DNA from: Gammaproteobacteria bacterium
GTDB lineage: Bacteria; Pseudomonadota; Gammaproteobacteria; UBA4575
Reading direction: 5' to 3'
NCBI GenBank assembly: GCA_026713925.1
Contig: JAPONM010000040.1
Span: 1-64,000 of the forward strand
Length of the DNA stretch: 64,000 nucleotides
Position numbers and translations under genes: made by a program. Below the pieces are notes generated by a model. That model searched no databases. It was not told the origin of the DNA and saw only the letters and a program-made list of their open reading frames with translations. This document shows positions 8,466 through 21,826 of the stretch, piece after piece (the first letter of the stretch is position 1; each line of letters begins with the position of its first letter).

Positions 8466-10031
8466 ATGAAAATTGGTGTGCCAAATGAAATCCATCAAAA
8501 CGAATGTCGCGTAGCTATGACGCCTAACACGGCCGGCCGGCTGCAGAAACTGGGCTATGAGTGTGTAATCGAGGCTGGTGCCGGCGCGCGCGCAAAATTC
8601 AGTGATGACGCCTACCGGGATGCGGGGGTTACCGTAGTCACGGATACGAAGCAGCTCTGGGCCGATTCCGACATAATACTCAAGGTCCGTGCCCCTGAGG
8701 AACATCCGGGACTGGGTATCCATGAGGCTGAATTGCTGCATGAAGGCACTACCCTGATCAGCTTTATCTGGCCAGCCCAGAATGAAGACCTGATGGACAA
8801 GCTGAAAGCCCGCAACGTGACAGTGATGGCCATGGACTCCGTACCCAGGATCTCCCGTGCACAGAAGCTGGATGCCCTGTCTTCAATGGCCAATATCGCA
8901 GGTTATCGCGCAGTGATTGAAGCCTCGAACCATTTTGGTCGGTTTTTCACCGGTCAGATAACAGCTGCGGGAAAGGTTCCTCCGGCAAAAATCATGGTCA
9001 TTGGTGCCGGGGTTGCAGGCCTTGCGGCCGTTGGCACAGCAAATGGGCTTGGAGCCATCGTCCGCGCATTCGATACACGTCCAGAAGTAAAACAGCAAGT
9101 CGAGAGTATGGGCGCACAGTTCCTGGAACTGGAATTTGAAGAAGAGGAAGATGGCAGTACATCAGGCGGCTACGCCAAAGTCATGAGCAAGGAATTCATC
9201 GAAGCAGAAATGACCCTGTTCAGGGAACAGGCAAAAGAAGTCGACATCATCATCACTACCGCATTGATTCCAGGCAAGCCTGCACCCAAACTGATTCTTG
9301 CAGACATGGTTGAACTCATGAAGGATGGCAGTGTTGTGGTTGACCTGGCTGCAGAACAGGGAGGGAACTGTGAACTGACCAGTCCCGGCGAGGTCGTCGT
9401 CAGGCATGGCGTTACGCTGATCGGCTACATGGATCTGCCCAGTCGCCTGCCTACCCAGTCCAGTCAGCTGTACGGTTCCAACCTGTGCCACCTGTTGAGC
9501 GACATGACGCCAGAAAAAGATGGCAACCTGACTGTTGACATGGAAGACGATGTGATCCGGGGAACCACGGTTATCCACCAAGGCGAGATCACTTGGCCAC
9601 CCCCTCCCATTGCAGTCTCTGCAGCACCTGCTCAAACGGCACCCGCTGAAGCACCCGTTGCAGAGAAGCCCCAAAGGAAAAAAAGCGGAATCAAATTCGC
9701 CATCACCCTGATCGTCGCGGCCCTCGCCCTGTTGGGACTGGGCAACTACGCCCCACCGGAATTCATGCAGCACTTTACCGTTTTCGTACTGTCCTGCTTT
9801 ATCGGCTACTGGGTAGTCTGGAACGTCACACCTGCATTGCACACACCTTTGATGAGCGTAACGAATGCCATCAGCAGCGTGATCATCATCGGTGCGATCC
9901 TGCAGATTGGCAGCAGCAGTGGTCTGATCATGATCCTGGCAACCGTGTCTGTACTGATTGCCTCAATCAATATCGGTGGTGGTTTTTTTGTCACGCAACG
10001 CATGTTGCAGATGTTTCGTAAGGAAGAATAA
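8466..10031 (+). CDS. pntA: NAD(P) transhydrogenase subunit alpha
   Basis: 521 residues, the single-chain enterobacterial form (510 in E. coli). With PntB it couples proton re-entry to hydride transfer from NADH to NADP+. The N-terminal two-thirds is the NAD(H)-binding domain I, with RVAMTP near the start, [20 protein letters not shown], the dinucleotide loop GAGVAG at residues 180-185 and [21 protein letters not shown] Pro/Ala-rich linker (about 380-405) leads to four membrane helices ending near residue 515. It is separated from pntB by 14 bp, so the two form an operon. Confidence 0.97.
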   Translation: MKIGVPNEIHQNECRVAMTPNTAGRLQKLGYECVIEAGAGARAKFSDDAYRDAGVTVVTDTKQLWADSDIILKVRAPEEHPGLGIHEAELLHEGTTLISFIWPAQNEDLMDKLKARNVTVMAMDSVPRISRAQKLDALSSMANIAGYRAVIEASNHFGRFFTGQITAAGKVPPAKIMVIGAGVAGLAAVGTANGLGAIVRAFDTRPEVKQQVESMGAQFLELEFEEEEDGSTSGGYAKVMSKEFIEAEMTLFREQAKEVDIIITTALIPGKPAPKLILADMVELMKDGSVVVDLAAEQGGNCELTSPGEVVVRHGVTLIGYMDLPSRLPTQSSQLYGSNLCHLLSDMTPEKDGNLTVDMEDDVIRGTTVIHQGEITWPPPPIAVSAAPAQTAPAEAPVAEKPQRKKSGIKFAITLIVAALALLGLGNYAPPEFMQHFTVFVLSCFIGYWVVWNVTPALHTPLMSVTNAISSVIIIGAILQIGSSSGLIMILATVSVLIASINIGGGFFVTQRMLQMFRKEE

Positions 10032-10045
10032 GGGAGATCGCACGC

Positions 10046-11434
10046 ATGAATCCACAATTACTGACAGCATCTTACCTCGCAGCTGGCGCTCTCTTTATTC
10101 TTAGCTTGAACGGCTTGAGTAATCAGGAGTCTGCACGGCGCGGCAACCTCTGCGGCATGCTGGGCATGGCGATTGCGATCGTGGCGACCATACTGAGCGG
10201 CCAGGTCGGAGGATTTGAAAAACTGTTTCCCGCCATGATAATTGGCGGCCTCATCGGCGCATTTGTCGCATCACGTGTCGAGATGACGCAAATGCCTGAA
10301 CTGGTTGCCATCCTGCACAGTTTTGTTGGACTGGCTGCCGTAATGGTCGGTGTCTCGAGCTACCTGGACCCCAATGCCCACTTTACTGGGGCCGATAAAA
10401 TCATCCATGAGGTCGAGGTTTATCTTGGCGTCTTCATTGGTGCGATTACATTCACAGGTTCTGTGATCGCCTTCGGAAAACTGAAGGGCATCATAAGTGG
10501 CAAGCCACTGATGCTACCAGGCAGGCACTGGCTGAACCTGGTTGCCTTGCTGGCCTGTGTGTATTTCGGGTACGTGTTCCTGACTGCAGGCTCACATGGA
10601 TCCGGACTCTACCCGCTACTTGCCATGACTGTCATTGCCTTTATAATCGGAATCCACCTCATCATGGCTATTGGCGGTGCCGACATGCCAGTCGTCGTCT
10701 CCATGCTGAACAGCTATTCTGGCTGGGCGGCGGCCGCAACCGGCTTTATGCTGGGCAACATTGCACTGATCGTAGTGGGGTCACTGGTCGGCTCCAGTGG
10801 TGCAATCCTGAGTTACATCATGTGCCGCGCCATGAACCGGAAGTTCCTGAGCGTTATCCTGGGCGGGTTTGGCACATCGAGCGGAACCGCCGTTGATACC
10901 GAAGCTGGCGAGGTGACTTCCACCAACGCGGAAGAAGTTGCAGGACTGCTGAAAGATGCCAGCGATGTCATATTTGTACCAGGGTACGGAATGGCTGTTG
11001 CGCAGGCCCAGGGGATCGTCAGCGAAATTACCAAGAAACTGCGTTCCAAAGGCATAAATGTACGCTTCGGTATACATCCCGTTGCCGGGCGTCTGCCCGG
11101 CCACATGAATGTGTTGCTTGCTGAGGCAAAGGTCCCGTACGACATCGTCCTGGAGATGGACGAACTCAATGAGGACTTTCCGGACACCGATGTTTCACTG
11201 GTGATCGGAGCCAACGATATCGTAAACCCCAGTGCACAGACGGACCCGAACAGCCCGATTGCCGGTATGCCTGTGCTTGAAGTGTGGAAAGCGAAATCCT
11301 GTATTGTGCTCAAACGCAGCATGGCATCCGGATATGCCGGGGTTGACAACCCCCTGTTCTTCCATGACAACACCGAAATGCTGTTTGGCGATGCCAAGGA
11401 CAGCATGAGTGCGGTGTTGCAACATCTGGATTGA
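10046..11434 (+). CDS. pntB: NAD(P) transhydrogenase subunit beta
   Basis: 462 residues, the same length as E. coli PntB. Membrane domain II occupies roughly residues 1-270 with many small-residue helices, including the [13 protein letters not shown] helix that carries a channel histidine. The C-terminal NADP(H)-binding domain III shows [30 protein letters not shown], the GANDIVNP loop and the [14 protein letters not shown] motif. Together with pntA it supplies NADPH at the inner membrane. Confidence 0.97.
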   Translation: MNPQLLTASYLAAGALFILSLNGLSNQESARRGNLCGMLGMAIAIVATILSGQVGGFEKLFPAMIIGGLIGAFVASRVEMTQMPELVAILHSFVGLAAVMVGVSSYLDPNAHFTGADKIIHEVEVYLGVFIGAITFTGSVIAFGKLKGIISGKPLMLPGRHWLNLVALLACVYFGYVFLTAGSHGSGLYPLLAMTVIAFIIGIHLIMAIGGADMPVVVSMLNSYSGWAAAATGFMLGNIALIVVGSLVGSSGAILSYIMCRAMNRKFLSVILGGFGTSSGTAVDTEAGEVTSTNAEEVAGLLKDASDVIFVPGYGMAVAQAQGIVSEITKKLRSKGINVRFGIHPVAGRLPGHMNVLLAEAKVPYDIVLEMDELNEDFPDTDVSLVIGANDIVNPSAQTDPNSPIAGMPVLEVWKAKSCIVLKRSMASGYAGVDNPLFFHDNTEMLFGDAKDSMSAVLQHLD

Positions 11435-11484
11435 CCTGAACCGGTTTATGTAACCGGAGCCGCTCAACATATTCGAGACACAAT

Positions 11485-11514
11485 CCGTAGCCCCCTGACA
11501 TCAGGGGGCTACGG
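11485..11514. repeat. Perfect 14-bp inverted repeat downstream of pntB
   Basis: CCGTAGCCCCCTGA, two bases, then its exact reverse complement. It would form a very stable hairpin 50 bp after pntB. The following bases (CGGGTTCCT) are not a T-tract, so it looks more like an mRNA 3'-end stabiliser or REP-like element than a standard terminator. Confidence 0.6.
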
Positions 11515-11708
11515 GTTCCTCCGCCCAGTCACGGCATCCCATTGCAAGCAGGCCTTGAGTAAAGCGTTACCTTGCACCACGGGGCTGGCTCCGTGCACCC
11601 TGTCGCAGGCTTCAGTTCAACTACCGGTTCATTCATCAACCTTTAGCCAAGGCATCATAAAATCTTAACGTTTCCTTTTTACGCTGGACCTGTATTCACT
11701 ACTACCAG

Positions 11709-11930
11709 ATGACGATGGCAATCACTTACAGACTGGACGATCAGCGTGTGACCTTCCACTGGGACAAGGAAGCCGACACGTGGACCGCCAAAAGTGAAGA
11801 TATTGAGGATTTGGATATCGAGGCAAAAAGCTTCAACTCGATTCTGAAAATGCTGAAGCGCAAACATCCTGAATTTAGCACTTCAATACGGATCTTTTTC
11901 CCGGACTCGGTCAAAATATCACCCATGTGA
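11709..11930 (+). CDS. Small soluble protein, DUF1902-like
   Basis: 73 residues. The pattern of an N-terminal beta strand, FHWDKEADTWTAKSEDIEDL, an EAKSF-type element and a short helix (ILKMLKRKHPEF) resembles small DUF1902/HicB-like domains, which carry WD-E-W-AxS-DI-GL. No HicA toxin gene is adjacent. The start could also be at 11715. It stands alone between pntB and tRNA-Pro. Confidence 0.5.
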   Translation: MTMAITYRLDDQRVTFHWDKEADTWTAKSEDIEDLDIEAKSFNSILKMLKRKHPEFSTSIRIFFPDSVKISPM

Positions 11931-11951
11931 CCCGAAAGGACCGACTAAATC

Positions 11952-12028
11952 TGGTCGGAGTGAGAGGATTTGAACCTCCGACCCCTGCCTCCCGAAGGCA
12001 GTGCTCTACCAAGCTGAGCTACACTCCG
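11952..12028 (-). tRNA. tRNA-Pro(CGG)
   Basis: Complete cloverleaf of 77 bases on the minus strand. The acceptor stem is CGGAGTG/CACTCCG, the D-arm AGCTCAGCTTGGTAGAGC, the anticodon loop TTCGGGA with anticodon CGG, and the T-arm contains GGTTCAAATCC. The 3' ACCA is encoded (TGGT at 11952-11955 on the plus strand). Confidence 0.97.
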
Positions 12029-12136
12029 CTGTCTGTTCACATACGATAACCGGCACCTAAAAATAACAGGTTCTCCTCCCGGTGTAACTGCAAAATTCTC
12101 GAACCGTTCAAAAAAGTTCTGGCGACAGGGAAATTT

Positions 12137-13105
12137 TTACGAGGTTCGGGAAATTGCAAACTCGGTCAGACCTTCCAGCGCACTCCGGTATTCGTTATCT
12201 GGCAGCATTTCAAGATGAAGTCTTGCACTGCGTGCGTGCTTTCGAGCAGTTTCCAAGGTGTGGGCAATCGCCCCGGTATCGTGTATTGCAGCCATCACTT
12301 CACGCATGTGCCGTTTGCCACCATGGATGATGGCATCACGGATTAATTCGGCCTTGTCTTTGTTACTTTTCCTCAGTGCATGGATCAGCGGTAAGGTGGG
12401 CCTGCCTTCGGTCAGGTCCTCTCCCAGATTTTTGCCCATCTCTTCCGGTGAGGACTGGTAATCCAGTACGTCGTCCTTGAGTTGAAAGGCGGTGCCAATA
12501 TGCATCCCGTATTTGGTGCAGGCCTCTTCAACCTTCTGTGGTTGTCCGGACAGTACCGCTCCAAGCTGGCAGGCGGCTTCAAACAGCTTTGCAGTTTTGG
12601 ACTGGATCACGAGCATGTAGTGCTCTTCAGTAGAATCCGGATCGTGGCTGTTCATAAGCTGCATGACTTCACCCTCGGCAATGGTATTGGATGCATGGGC
12701 CAGGATTTCCATTACCCGCATCGTACCCACCTCGACCATCATTTCGAACGAGCGTGAAAATATAAAATCCCCGACCAGAATGCTGGATTCATTGCCCCAG
12801 ATGAGATTGGCTGTCTCTTGGCCTCGCCGCATGCTCGAGTTATCTACCACGTCATCGTGCAGCAGCGTGGCAGTATGAATAAATTCGGTGATGGCAGCGA
12901 CGAGCAGGTGCTTGTCTCCCTCATACCCGCAGGCGCGGGCGCACAGCAGTGCAAGCAACGGACGCATACGCTTGCCGCCACTGCTGATGATGTAATTGAT
13001 GATCTGGTTGATCAAGGCGATGTCGGAATGCAGATATCGCCGAATGACGGCATTGACACCCTCCATGTCATCAGCTACTAAACGTTGTACCTCCCTGAAA
13101 TCCAT
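12137..13105 (-). CDS. ispB: Octaprenyl diphosphate synthase (long-chain polyprenyl synthase)
   Basis: 322 residues (323 in E. coli IspB). It elongates farnesyl diphosphate with isopentenyl diphosphate to make the ubiquinone side chain. The first Asp-rich motif is LLHDDVVDNSSMRRG and the second is LKDDVLDYQ; GGKRMRPLL binds isopentenyl diphosphate. Divergent from rplU, the usual ispB-rplU-rpmA arrangement of Gammaproteobacteria. Confidence 0.95.
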   Translation of the reverse strand: MDFREVQRLVADDMEGVNAVIRRYLHSDIALINQIINYIISSGGKRMRPLLALLCARACGYEGDKHLLVAAITEFIHTATLLHDDVVDNSSMRRGQETANLIWGNESSILVGDFIFSRSFEMMVEVGTMRVMEILAHASNTIAEGEVMQLMNSHDPDSTEEHYMLVIQSKTAKLFEAACQLGAVLSGQPQKVEEACTKYGMHIGTAFQLKDDVLDYQSSPEEMGKNLGEDLTEGRPTLPLIHALRKSNKDKAELIRDAIIHGGKRHMREVMAAIHDTGAIAHTLETARKHARSARLHLEMLPDNEYRSALEGLTEFAISRTS

Positions 13106-13247
13106 ATTTGTTTATTTTACCCTGTTTGATGACCGTCAGGCGGTGATTTTGTTACAGGGAAATTTTATTGGCTGGTTTGGATTGACCCATTCAAGTCCGC
13201 CCGCTAGAATTGCGCCTCTTTTCAGCCCATATTCCGGAGATTTCCTG

Positions 13248-13559
13248 GTGTACGCAGTAATCGCCACAGGTGGCAAACAGTATCTTGTCCACAAGGGGGA
13301 CCAGATCAAGGTCGAAAAGCTGGGCCTAGACCCCGGCAAGAAAGTCGAGTTTGACCAGGTGCTGCTGCTGGCGGATGGTGAAGACGTATCCATTGGCACA
13401 CCCTATGTCAAAGGTGGTAAAGTGACAGCAGAAGTGCAGGACAATTCCAGGGCCAAAAAAGTAGAGGTCATCAAGTTCAAGCGCAGGAAGAACTATATGA
13501 AGCGCATGGGGCACAGACAGCACTATACTCAGGTCAAGATCACGGATATTTCAAAATAG
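13248..13559 (+). CDS. rplU: 50S ribosomal protein L21
   Basis: 103 residues, exactly the E. coli L21 length, using the GTG at 13248 with GGAG at 13236-13239 as ribosome site. Signature elements are [13 protein letters not shown] at the start and the basic [16 protein letters not shown] segment near the C terminus. First gene of rplU-rpmA, with a 10-bp gap to rpmA. The upstream open frame has no L21 homology and is not included. Confidence 0.97.
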   Translation: MYAVIATGGKQYLVHKGDQIKVEKLGLDPGKKVEFDQVLLLADGEDVSIGTPYVKGGKVTAEVQDNSRAKKVEVIKFKRRKNYMKRMGHRQHYTQVKITDISK

Positions 13560-13569
13560 AGGTCAGGTT

Positions 13570-13830
13570 ATGGCACACAAAAAAGCAGGGGGCAGTTCCC
13601 GTAACGGTCGCGATTCGAATTCAAAACGGCTCGGGGTAAAATGCTTTGGTGGGCAACAGGTCAGCGCCGGGAGCATCATCGTACGCCAGCGCGGCACACG
13701 ATTTCACGCCGGTGAAAATATTGGCAGGGGGCGGGACGACACCCTGTTCGCCAAGGCCCATGGACGTGTGGTATTTGAAACCAAGGGACCCCGGAACAGA
13801 AAATTTGTACGCGTGGATATGATGCAGTAA
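13570..13830 (+). CDS. rpmA: 50S ribosomal protein L27
   Basis: 86 residues. It begins [16 protein letters not shown], the conserved tail that reaches the peptidyl-transferase centre, and continues with [12 protein letters not shown] and [13 protein letters not shown]. Cotranscribed with rplU and followed by a clear terminator. Confidence 0.98.
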   Translation: MAHKKAGGSSRNGRDSNSKRLGVKCFGGQQVSAGSIIVRQRGTRFHAGENIGRGRDDTLFAKAHGRVVFETKGPRNRKFVRVDMMQ

Positions 13831-13855
13831 CCCTACCGGATTACCGATTGGATTG

Positions 13856-13883
13856 AAAAGCCCCGCATCGTCGGGGCTTTTTT
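13856..13883 (+). terminator. Rho-independent terminator after rpmA
   Basis: A 10-bp stem AAAAGCCCCG / CGGGGCTTTT with a 6-base loop, continuing into a T-run. It lies between rpmA and obgE, only about 24 bp before the obgE ATG, so obgE-proB probably depends on read-through or its own promoter. Confidence 0.9.
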
Positions 13884-13885
13884 GA

Positions 13886-16034
<2,149 letters not shown>

Positions 16035-16068
16035 GCGGTTACAGCGTGCAGCGACCCGTGCTCCCGAT

Positions 16069-16329
16069 CTACATGACCTTGATCCGTGCATTCAGACGGC
16101 TTTTATGCCGTGCAGCCTTGTTTGCATGGATCAGTTTCTTGTTGACCGCCGAATCAATACAGGGCAGGGCCAGCTTGTAGGCCGCCTCAGCTGCAGTCTT
16201 GTCACCCTCATGGATAGAATTAACCACTGCTTTGACCCGGGTCCGCAGTCTTGTACGCAGGCTCATGTTGTGCAGACGATGATTCACCGCCTGGCGTGCG
16301 CGCTTTCTTGCTGAGGGGTTGTTGGCCAA
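16069..16329 (-). CDS. rpsT: 30S ribosomal protein S20
   Basis: 86 residues, the standard length. Basic helical protein starting [21 protein letters not shown], with the conserved [13 protein letters not shown] and [14 protein letters not shown] segments. Transcribed alone, convergent with proB and divergent from murJ, the usual rpsT/murJ arrangement. Confidence 0.97.
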   Translation of the reverse strand: MANNPSARKRARQAVNHRLHNMSLRTRLRTRVKAVVNSIHEGDKTAAEAAYKLALPCIDSAVNKKLIHANKAARHKSRLNARIKVM

Positions 16330-16439
16330 TGTCTGTTCGCCTTTTCTTCAGGGATTCTGCATCCGGGCTGCGAACTATGGTAGTAAGATAAATAAATGTC
16401 AACCCCCCAGGCCTGAACCACCACTTCGAATGTACAAAA

Positions 16440-18005
16440 ATGGCTGAACACCGAGCCTTGCTCAAATCCACGGCCGTCACGGGCGGCATCACCGCAATCT
16501 CAAGGGTTTTCGGCTACTTGAGGGATGCCGTGATCTTTATTTTCCTGGGGGCAACCGGCAGTACCGATGCCTTTTTTGTCGCATTTCGCATCCCGAATTT
16601 TCTGCGACGTCTCTTTGCCGAGGGTGCCTTTTCACAGGCCTTCGTGCCGGTCCTGTCGGAATACAAAGAGCAGCGTTCGCAGCAGGAACTGCAGGCACTG
16701 ATCAATCATGTAGCCGGAACACTCGGCATCATCCTGTTTCTGGTCAGTGTCCTGGGGGTATTACTGGCACCTTTTTTTATCTACATTTTTGCGCCCGGTT
16801 TTACCAGTGATGGCACGCGCTTCGACCTTGCCACGCAAATGCTGCGGATCACTTTTCCATATATTCTGTTCATCTCGCTGACGGCCCTATCAGCCAGTAT
16901 CCTGAATACCTTCAATCGCTTTGCGGTGCCGGCTTTCACTCCCGTACTGCTGAATGTCTCACTGATTGCAGCAACCCTGTGGCTGGCACCCGGGATGGAT
17001 CAACCCGTCATAGCCCTGGCATGGGGAGTGTTCATTGCAGGGATCGCACAACTTGCCTTCCAGGTTCCCTTCCTGTCCGCCCTGGGCGTACTGCCAAGAT
17101 TTTCATTGCACGGGGCCCGCGACGGAGTTCGAAAAATCATCCGCCTGATGCTGCCAGCCATCTTCGGCTCTTCCGTGGTACAGATCAATTTGCTGATCAA
17201 CACCCTGATCGCCTCGTTCCTGGCGGTCGGGAGCATCAGCTGGCTGTATATTTCGGACCGGTTCGTGGAACTCCCTCTAGCGATTTTCGGCGTGGCTACA
17301 GCAACCATTATTCTGCCCAGACTGTCCAGGCAGTACGTCAGCCGGTCTACAAGGGAATTCAGCCTGACACTGGATTGGGCATTACGGCTTTCCATACTTA
17401 TTTCCATCCCCGCAACGGTAGGCCTGATTATGCTGGCAAGCCCGATTCTGACATCGCTGGTACAATACCGGGAATTCACGGCCACGGATACACTAATGGC
17501 TGCGACAAGCCTGAAAGCCTACGCGCTGGGGTTGCCGGCCTTTATTCTGATCAAGGTACTGGCACCGGGATTCTATTCACGGCAGGACACCAAGACACCG
17601 GTAAAGATTGGTGTGGTCGCCATGCTCTGCAATATTATCCTGAATCTCGTTTTTGTCTGGATATGGCTGCGCCAGGACCTGGCGGCTCCGCACGCCGCCC
17701 TAGCCCTGGCGACATCACTGTCGGCCTATATTAATGCGGCATTGCTGTTCCACAGACTGAAAGGTTCAGCGGTCCTGCTGCTGCCGGAAGGCTGGCTGAA
17801 GTATCTGGCCCAGGTCCTGGTCGCCACAGCCGTGATGGGGCTGGTACTGGTATGGCTCCTGCCCGAATCAGTGCAATGGGTCAGCTGGGGTGGGACAACA
17901 CGCATCATTGCACTATTGGGCTTTATGCTGTCGGGGGCTGTACTGTATATTGGCGCGCTAGCCCTGCTGGGTGTACGCAGGAAAATTTTCATACTTCAAC
18001 AGTAA
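16440..18005 (+). CDS. murJ: Lipid II flippase MurJ
   Basis: 521 residues (511 in E. coli) with 13-14 membrane helices. It flips lipid-linked peptidoglycan precursor across the inner membrane. Conserved N-terminal sequence includes ISRVFGYLRDAV, DAFFVAFRIPNFLRRLFAEGAF and SQAFVPVLSEYK, carrying the functionally important arginines. The neighbour order rpsT-murJ-ribF-ileS-lspA is the classic gammaproteobacterial one. Confidence 0.96.
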   Translation: MAEHRALLKSTAVTGGITAISRVFGYLRDAVIFIFLGATGSTDAFFVAFRIPNFLRRLFAEGAFSQAFVPVLSEYKEQRSQQELQALINHVAGTLGIILFLVSVLGVLLAPFFIYIFAPGFTSDGTRFDLATQMLRITFPYILFISLTALSASILNTFNRFAVPAFTPVLLNVSLIAATLWLAPGMDQPVIALAWGVFIAGIAQLAFQVPFLSALGVLPRFSLHGARDGVRKIIRLMLPAIFGSSVVQINLLINTLIASFLAVGSISWLYISDRFVELPLAIFGVATATIILPRLSRQYVSRSTREFSLTLDWALRLSILISIPATVGLIMLASPILTSLVQYREFTATDTLMAATSLKAYALGLPAFILIKVLAPGFYSRQDTKTPVKIGVVAMLCNIILNLVFVWIWLRQDLAAPHAALALATSLSAYINAALLFHRLKGSAVLLLPEGWLKYLAQVLVATAVMGLVLVWLLPESVQWVSWGGTTRIIALLGFMLSGAVLYIGALALLGVRRKIFILQQ

Positions 18006-18049
18006 GCGGAAATAATGTTTATTACGATCTGGCGGTTGCCGTTTATTTC

Positions 18050-18982
18050 ATGCAATTAATTCGAGATCTCAAAACCAGGGCAGTCACGACTGGCGGGTCT
18101 GTTGCCACCATCGGCAATTTTGACGGCGTCCACAGGGGGCACCAGGCAATCTTGGAAAAATTGCAGGATCGAAGCAGGGAGTTGGGACTGCCTTCCATGG
18201 TCGTGGCTTTTGAACCTACGGCCAACGAGTTTTTCCTGGGCAGTCATGCCCCGGCAAGGCTGACCAATTTCAGGGAAAAGTTCTGCCAGATTGAAAAGAT
18301 CGGAGTTGACCGGTTCGTATGCCTTCCCTTCAACCAGGCTCTTGCCACCATGCATGCCGAAACCTTTGTTGAAGATACCCTGATCACCCGTCTGCATATC
18401 AGGCACCTCACGACCGGGGATGATTTTCATTTCGGTAAAGACCGTAAAGGCGACTATGAACTGCTGAAAAGCATGGGAGCCGATCTTGGCTTCAATGTTG
18501 AAAATACTGGAAGTGTCGTAATCAACGAAGAGCGAGTCAGCAGTTCTTCCATCCGCAGTTACCTTGCCGAGGGAAGGCTAGACCTGGCAGAGCATCTGCT
18601 CGGGCGTGTCTACAGCATGTCCGGACGTGTCATCCAGGGCGACCGGAGAGGAAGGCTCATAGGATTCCCGACGGCAAATGTCCCAATCAAACGCAGGTTT
18701 TCTCCTGTCAGCGGCGTGTTTGCCGTGAAGGTCATGATTGAAAACAGTGTAGAGGAATATGGTGTTGCAAACGTTGGATACCGACCCACCGTGGCGGGTA
18801 CACGCACCCAGATAGAAGTGCATATCTTCAATTTCTCACAAAACATTTACGGCAAGCACCTTACGATATTCTTCTGCAAGAAGATCCGTGCCGAAAAAAA
18901 ATTCAACTCGCTAGAGCAACTGAAAAACCAGATCCAGCTGGATAGCGAGTCTGCGAAAGAGTATTTCAGGATCGCAGCCTGA
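18050..18982 (+). CDS. ribF: Bifunctional riboflavin kinase / FMN adenylyltransferase
   Basis: 310 residues from the ATG at 18050 (313 in E. coli). It makes FMN and FAD from riboflavin. The nucleotidyltransferase half has ATIGNFDGVHRGHQAIL and the SSSSIRSYLAEGRLDLA block. The C-terminal flavokinase half has GDRRGRLIGFPTANV, SGVFAV and ANVGYRPTV. A longer open frame upstream lies inside murJ and is not used. It is 9 bp from ileS. Confidence 0.96.
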   Translation: MQLIRDLKTRAVTTGGSVATIGNFDGVHRGHQAILEKLQDRSRELGLPSMVVAFEPTANEFFLGSHAPARLTNFREKFCQIEKIGVDRFVCLPFNQALATMHAETFVEDTLITRLHIRHLTTGDDFHFGKDRKGDYELLKSMGADLGFNVENTGSVVINEERVSSSSIRSYLAEGRLDLAEHLLGRVYSMSGRVIQGDRRGRLIGFPTANVPIKRRFSPVSGVFAVKVMIENSVEEYGVANVGYRPTVAGTRTQIEVHIFNFSQNIYGKHLTIFFCKKIRAEKKFNSLEQLKNQIQLDSESAKEYFRIAA

Positions 18983-18991
18983 ATTGCAGAC

Positions 18992-21826
18992 ATGAACGAT
19001 TACAAGGATACACTGAACCTGCCCAGAACTTCCTTTCCCATGAAAGGCAGCCTTGCACATCGGGAGCCTGAACGGTTAAAGAACTGGGAGCAGAGCAACG
19101 TCTACCAGACTATCCGTGATGCACGTGCCGGTGCTGAAAAATTTATCCTGCATGACGGCCCGCCTTATGCAAATGGGGACATTCACATCGGCCACGCGGT
19201 AAACAAAATCCTGAAAGATATCATTATCAAGAGCAAGACCCTGTCCGGGTATGACGCACCTTATGTCCCCGGCTGGGACTGTCATGGATTGCCCATCGAA
19301 CACCAGGTCCAGAAAAAATGCGGCAAGGCGGGATCCCGAAAAACCCACAGGGAATTTCGAGATGCCTGCCGTGAATACGCCAGCAGACAGATTGAAAAGC
19401 AGCGCAAAGACTTCAAGCGGCTTGGAATTTTCGGTGAATGGGACCGGCCCTACCGTACAATGGATTTCAGCTTCGAAGCTGACATCGTGCGTGCTCTCGG
19501 CAAGCTGTATGCAAAAGGCCACATCGTCAGGGGCTTCAAGCCCGTCTACTGGAACGTGGCAGATGCTTCGGCGCTGGCGGAAACCGAAGTGGAATACCGT
19601 GAAAAAACCTCTCCTGCCATTGATGTACGCTTCGATATCGTGGATGAGCAGGCACTCGCCGACCGGCTCGACAGCCTGACCGGTGAGGGGCCTGTGTCCG
19701 TTGCAATCTGGACCACGACACCCTGGACCCTGCCCTCGAATCAGGCCGTGTGTGTAAATCCCGAGTTTGATTACGCAGTCGTTGAATTCACAGCCGACGG
19801 AAACAAGGAGCGCGTGTTGCTGGCCGAGACATTGCAGGCGGCATGCCTGTTGAGGTATGGCGCCGTGAACTGTCGCGTGGTCGGACATTGCAAGGGCCAC
19901 CAGCTCGAACATCTGGCACTGCAGCATCCTTTTTATGGCAGAACCGTACCAATCATCCTGGGAGACCATGTCACGAGCGAGACCGGAACGGGTGCTGTGC
20001 ATACCGCACCGGACCACGGTGTTGAGGATTTCGAGGTAGGGAAGAAGTACGGTATGGGCACCCTGAACCTGGTGGATGACTACGGTGTATTCGGGAACCA
20101 GACTGAATTTTTCGCAGGTGAACATGTACACAAGGTGGACGGAAAGATCATCGATGTCCTGGTCGATAACCGGAAACTCCTTTGCCGGGCAGAACTGCAA
20201 CACAGCCTTGCCCACTGCTGGCGCACCAAGGTCCCTTTGATCTACCGTGCGACACCGCAGTGGTTCATCAGCATGCATACTGAAAACCTGCTGAATACTG
20301 TCAATGAACAGGTTGGCCGTGTCGTCTGGATTCCCGAATGGGGCCAGGCACGTATTACCGGAATGCTCGCCAGCAGCCCGGACTGGTGCATTTCCAGACA
20401 GCGCACCTGGGGCGTGCCCATCACATTCTTTATCCACCGGGAGACTGAAGAGCCTCATCCGGATACAGTTGCACTGACCGAAAAGGTCGCGCAGGAAATT
20501 GAACAGCGGGGCATAGACGCCTGGTATGAACTGGATTCCGACAACCTGCTGGCTGATTCCGCTGAGCACTATAAAAAAGTAACCGACACCCTGGACGTCT
20601 GGTTTGATTCCGGCGTGACCCACTATGCCGTTGCCCAGAAAAGGCTGGGGGTTGATCTGGAAAACAAGGCACAGGTCGATCTGTACCTTGAAGGTTCGGA
20701 CCAGCACAGGGGCTGGTTCCAGTCTTCCCTGAAGACCTCCGTAGCCATGCACGGAATCGCACCGTACAAACAGGTTCTCACACACGGTTTTACAGTAGAC
20801 GCCGACGGTAAAAAAATGTCCAAGTCCCTGGGCAACGTCGTTATGCCTCAGAAGATTTGCAACTCACTGGGTGCCGACATCCTGCGTCTCTGGGTAGCAG
20901 CCACCGATTACGGTGCGGAACTGAATGTTTCGGATGAAATCCTCAGCCGCACCTCGGACGCCTACCGGCGTATACGCAATACTACCCGATACCTGTTGGC
21001 CAACCTGAGTGATTTTGATCCTGACCGTGACCAGGTGCCTGCCCCGGACATGGTCGCCCTGGACCGCTGGATTGTGTACAAGACCCGAACCCTCCAAAAC
21101 CAGATCATCGGCTATTACCAACAGTACCAGTTCCACAGGATCTACAACCTGATCCACAACTTTTGCGTACTGGAACTAGGCGGTGACTACCTCGACATCG
21201 TCAAGGACCGGCAATACACCATGCAGGCGAACAGCCATGCGCGCAAGTCTGCGCAGACGGCCATGTTCCACATCGGAGAAGCATTAATCCGCTGGATTGC
21301 ACCGATATTGAGCTTTACTGCCGACGAAGCCTGGCAGGAGATGCCCGGCCGTCGCAGCGAAACGGTTTTCGTTCAAGAGTGGTACACCCTAGAGGATTTT
21401 GCCAAACCGGGCAAGATTGACGATACAGACTGGAATGGCATACTCGAGACTCGCAAACACGTTGGCAAGGAACTCGAAGCCTTGCGTAATGAGAAGAAAA
21501 TCGGCTCATCGCTGGATGCCGAGGTGCGCATCTGGAATGCACCGGAATGCCTGTCAAAGATAAGCAATGACGAACTGCATTTTGTATTCATCACGTCCTC
21601 TGCCACGCTTGTCAAGGATGACACGATCCCTTCGACGGGTACAAAAATTACCGATGCCAACGGCCATGAATATTTTATTGAAGTGAAGAAGTCGGATCAT
21701 CGGAAGTGTATCCGCTGCTGGCACTACCATGAAGAGGTGGGAAAAGACGTGCGGCATCCTGAAATCTGTACCCGCTGTGTAAGCAATCTGCCGGACGGTG
21801 CAGGTGAGTCACGCCTGTATGCTTAA
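18992..21826 (+). CDS. ileS: Isoleucyl-tRNA synthetase
   Basis: 944 residues, class I synthetase. The HIGH motif begins at H65 ([12 protein letters not shown]) and KMSKS is at 608-612. The CP1 editing domain lies between, with [13 protein letters not shown]. The C terminus has a zinc site of two CxxC pairs (KCIRCWHYH and ICTRCVSN). Between ribF and lspA; its final 8 bases overlap the lspA start. Confidence 0.98.
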   Translation: MNDYKDTLNLPRTSFPMKGSLAHREPERLKNWEQSNVYQTIRDARAGAEKFILHDGPPYANGDIHIGHAVNKILKDIIIKSKTLSGYDAPYVPGWDCHGLPIEHQVQKKCGKAGSRKTHREFRDACREYASRQIEKQRKDFKRLGIFGEWDRPYRTMDFSFEADIVRALGKLYAKGHIVRGFKPVYWNVADASALAETEVEYREKTSPAIDVRFDIVDEQALADRLDSLTGEGPVSVAIWTTTPWTLPSNQAVCVNPEFDYAVVEFTADGNKERVLLAETLQAACLLRYGAVNCRVVGHCKGHQLEHLALQHPFYGRTVPIILGDHVTSETGTGAVHTAPDHGVEDFEVGKKYGMGTLNLVDDYGVFGNQTEFFAGEHVHKVDGKIIDVLVDNRKLLCRAELQHSLAHCWRTKVPLIYRATPQWFISMHTENLLNTVNEQVGRVVWIPEWGQARITGMLASSPDWCISRQRTWGVPITFFIHRETEEPHPDTVALTEKVAQEIEQRGIDAWYELDSDNLLADSAEHYKKVTDTLDVWFDSGVTHYAVAQKRLGVDLENKAQVDLYLEGSDQHRGWFQSSLKTSVAMHGIAPYKQVLTHGFTVDADGKKMSKSLGNVVMPQKICNSLGADILRLWVAATDYGAELNVSDEILSRTSDAYRRIRNTTRYLLANLSDFDPDRDQVPAPDMVALDRWIVYKTRTLQNQIIGYYQQYQFHRIYNLIHNFCVLELGGDYLDIVKDRQYTMQANSHARKSAQTAMFHIGEALIRWIAPILSFTADEAWQEMPGRRSETVFVQEWYTLEDFAKPGKIDDTDWNGILETRKHVGKELEALRNEKKIGSSLDAEVRIWNAPECLSKISNDELHFVFITSSATLVKDDTIPSTGTKITDANGHEYFIEVKKSDHRKCIRCWHYHEEVGKDVRHPEICTRCVSNLPDGAGESRLYA

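Noticed and set aside
19076-20785. 569-codon open frame on the minus strand
   Set aside because: Antisense to ileS, whose HIGH and KMSKS motifs are unambiguous; composition is that of a complementary-strand shadow.
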